NCBI RefSeq assembly: GCF_004208415.1
Contig: NZ_CP035758.1
Coordinates: 4,278,001-4,342,000, forward strand
Length of the DNA stretch: 64,000 bases
Source of the DNA: Ktedonosporobacter rubrisoli
Lineage (GTDB): Bacteria > Chloroflexota > Ktedonobacteria > Ktedonobacterales > Ktedonobacteraceae
Direction: 5' to 3'
Below, in pieces: positions 62,972-64,000 of the stretch. Position 1 is the first letter of the stretch. The number at the start of each line of letters is the position of its first letter. The position numbers and the translations under genes were made by a program. The notes beneath the pieces are model-generated. The model searched no databases. It was given only the letters and a program-made list of their open reading frames with translations, and had not been told where the DNA came from.

Positions 62972-63400
62972 TCACAGTTCTGTTTGATTTTTAGTCGCCT
63001 CATCGCTATCTTCATCGAGCTTCAAAAACGCACCTTCAAAGAGAAGGATCAAGGAATTTGCATAAGGATCGAGAATAAACTGTCTTAGCTCAGGGAGAAA
63101 TTTTGCAGCCTCATCCGGGAGATACGCGTACTCTTGATCGATAACAATCGTTGTCCAACCTGGCACACTCATCCAATGATGGTTTGTCCGCGCTATCGCA
63201 CGCTCGATAATGGTAAGGTCGGGAGCATCAGGAATAGCACGCACAATGTAGAGTAACGATTTAGCAAAGGCAAGGTAGTTACGATCGTCGCGCCGTTCCT
63301 CAACACACCATGCACCCTCTTTTTGAGAGGCAAGGTCATATATGTTGTTATAAAGTAACGCTGCGACTGCTTCAACAGTACGCTCATTGACTTTCAACAT
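62972..63400 (-). CDS. Hypothetical element protein, 142 residues
   Basis: No family recognised. Acidic, mostly helical, with aromatic-rich patches (IARTNHHWMSVPGWTTIVID and YAYLPDEAAKFLPELRQFIL). The ATG at 63400 follows AAGGAG at seven bases; an in-frame start at 63418 is less likely. Same strand as rep; part of the cargo or regulatory region. Confidence 0.55.
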   Translation of the reverse strand: MLKVNERTVEAVAALLYNNIYDLASQKEGAWCVEERRDDRNYLAFAKSLLYIVRAIPDAPDLTIIERAIARTNHHWMSVPGWTTIVIDQEYAYLPDEAAKFLPELRQFILDPYANSLILLFEGAFLKLDEDSDEATKNQTEL

Positions 63401-63430
63401 AGGCTCACTCCTTTTCAAATGATTACTCTT

Positions 63431-63943
63431 CTACTCATAATGCTTATAAGTTTTATCAAAAATGTCCCGCTGAATAACCCGAACATCCAACGCTGATCCA
63501 TACCATCCGTCCCAAGTCACGATTGCTCCTTGAGGCGCAGCGATCTCCCATATGGTTCTGCCATCGTTAAGTCTGAAAGGAAATTCGAGCAGATAACAAT
63601 GCAGAGGCACCGGATTTTTCATTCGGTACTGTCGAAAACCTTCCGGGTCTGGTAGGGCATCAGAGAGAAGTTCGCGTTCTTTATTGAACTTCTCAAGTCC
63701 GCCCATCCAGAACTCATCTTTGACTCCTTTGAAAAGAACTCGCCCTCGAACAAGCTGGTGAACCCGCCCTTCCAGATCGATAAATTCCCCATTCTGGAAT
63801 TGTTCCCGAAGTTCACGAATATAATGTACATCTTCATTTGTAATGAGAGGATAGGCCCACGTGGGCGTATGCTTGACGAAGAGACCAAGGTACTGGCCTT
63901 TCTTTACAACATCTTGTATGGTAATGTGAGCAATATTCTTCAT
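63431..63943 (-). CDS. Hypothetical element protein, 170 residues
   Basis: No family recognised. Sequence suggests an alpha/beta fold with aromatic strands (GQYLGLFVKHTPTWAYPLIT, then TIWEIAAPQGAIVTWDGWYG). It lies 30 bases upstream of the 142-residue gene on the same strand and begins 57 bases before the window edge, so it is the first gene seen in this unit. Confidence 0.55.
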   Translation of the reverse strand: MKNIAHITIQDVVKKGQYLGLFVKHTPTWAYPLITNEDVHYIRELREQFQNGEFIDLEGRVHQLVRGRVLFKGVKDEFWMGGLEKFNKERELLSDALPDPEGFRQYRMKNPVPLHCYLLEFPFRLNDGRTIWEIAAPQGAIVTWDGWYGSALDVRVIQRDIFDKTYKHYE

Positions 63944-64000
63944 AATAGCTTTCTCATTTCAGTAAAATTTATTGGGTTTGTGCTACAACAAAAGCCCTTC

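Larger units (their letters stand above)
58847..64000. mobile_element. Integrated element at tRNA-Glu, int-xis-rep type (right end outside window)
   Basis: Directly after tRNA-Glu follow, all on the minus strand, a tyrosine recombinase, a small excisionase-like HTH protein, a small protein, a replication-initiator-like protein, and a run of short unknown genes to the end of the window. This order is that of actinomycete integrative and conjugative elements such as pSAM2. Base composition is visibly more AT-rich than the host genes on the left. No conjugation or phage structural gene is seen in the window; the far attachment site lies outside. Confidence 0.8.

Overview
The window looks like a chromosomal segment of a Chloroflexota bacterium, most probably of the class Ktedonobacteria. 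This is inferred from gene content alone: an FMN-riboswitch-controlled RibX-type riboflavin ABC permease, a coenzyme F420 biosynthesis cluster, two large ATP-binding LuxR regulators sharing an unusual N-terminal module, a Pro/Gln-rich membrane protein with a small Cys-rich tail, and a radical SAM protein with a CUAEP-type tail.

Layout. 1-1.3 kb: riboflavin uptake gene behind an FMN riboswitch (minus strand). 1.4-8.0 kb: DoxX-like gene and a complete cydDCAB cytochrome bd operon (minus). 8.4-15.8 kb: two LuxR/MalT-like ATP-binding regulators flanking an LLM flavin/F420 oxidoreductase and a lipoprotein cupredoxin. 16.0-19.7 kb: cofE, a free-standing nitroreductase-like gene (probable dehydro-F420-0 reductase), cofD, cofC and a PPOX-fold oxidoreductase. 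19.8-26.3 kb: lipid-binding-like membrane protein, glnA, moaA, a small HTH protein, a GNAT enzyme and a class V aminotransferase. 26.7 kb: a stand-alone 5S rRNA gene with its own promoter. 27-38.6 kb: PP2C phosphatase, SMC, a doubly frameshifted Cys-rich membrane protein, an ArsB/NhaD-like transporter with a frameshifted end, a universal stress protein, a formyltransferase, YggX and the radical SAM gene.

The radical SAM reading frame reaches a TGA directly after Cys463. Translating that TGA as selenocysteine gives the tail CUAEPT and then a TAA stop, so this is most probably a selenoprotein that an ordinary gene caller truncates by eleven residues. It is the most interesting single signal here. 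Just downstream, perfect 17-bp terminal inverted repeats with TA target duplications bound a 2.87-kb IS5-type transposon that carries a MerR regulator, a MazG-like protein and a short-chain dehydrogenase as passengers.

41.9-58.6 kb is ordinary host chromosome: a GT2 polysaccharide synthase pair, DUF4388-like and pentapeptide-repeat proteins, a sodium:solute symporter, an HpaI-type aldolase with a 2-hydroxyacid dehydrogenase, an aminotransferase, an alpha/beta hydrolase, an amber-interrupted small membrane protein, and beta-phosphoglucomutase with a GH65 disaccharide phosphorylase. At 58.77 kb a tRNA-Glu(CTC) gene marks the edge of an integrated element running off the right end. Its int-xis-(small gene)-rep order resembles actinomycete integrative elements of the pSAM2 type; the cargo genes are unrecognised. 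Several genes are broken by single-base changes (about 33.39, 33.42, 35.16, 41.56 and 54.01 kb); whether these are real decay or sequence errors cannot be told from the window.
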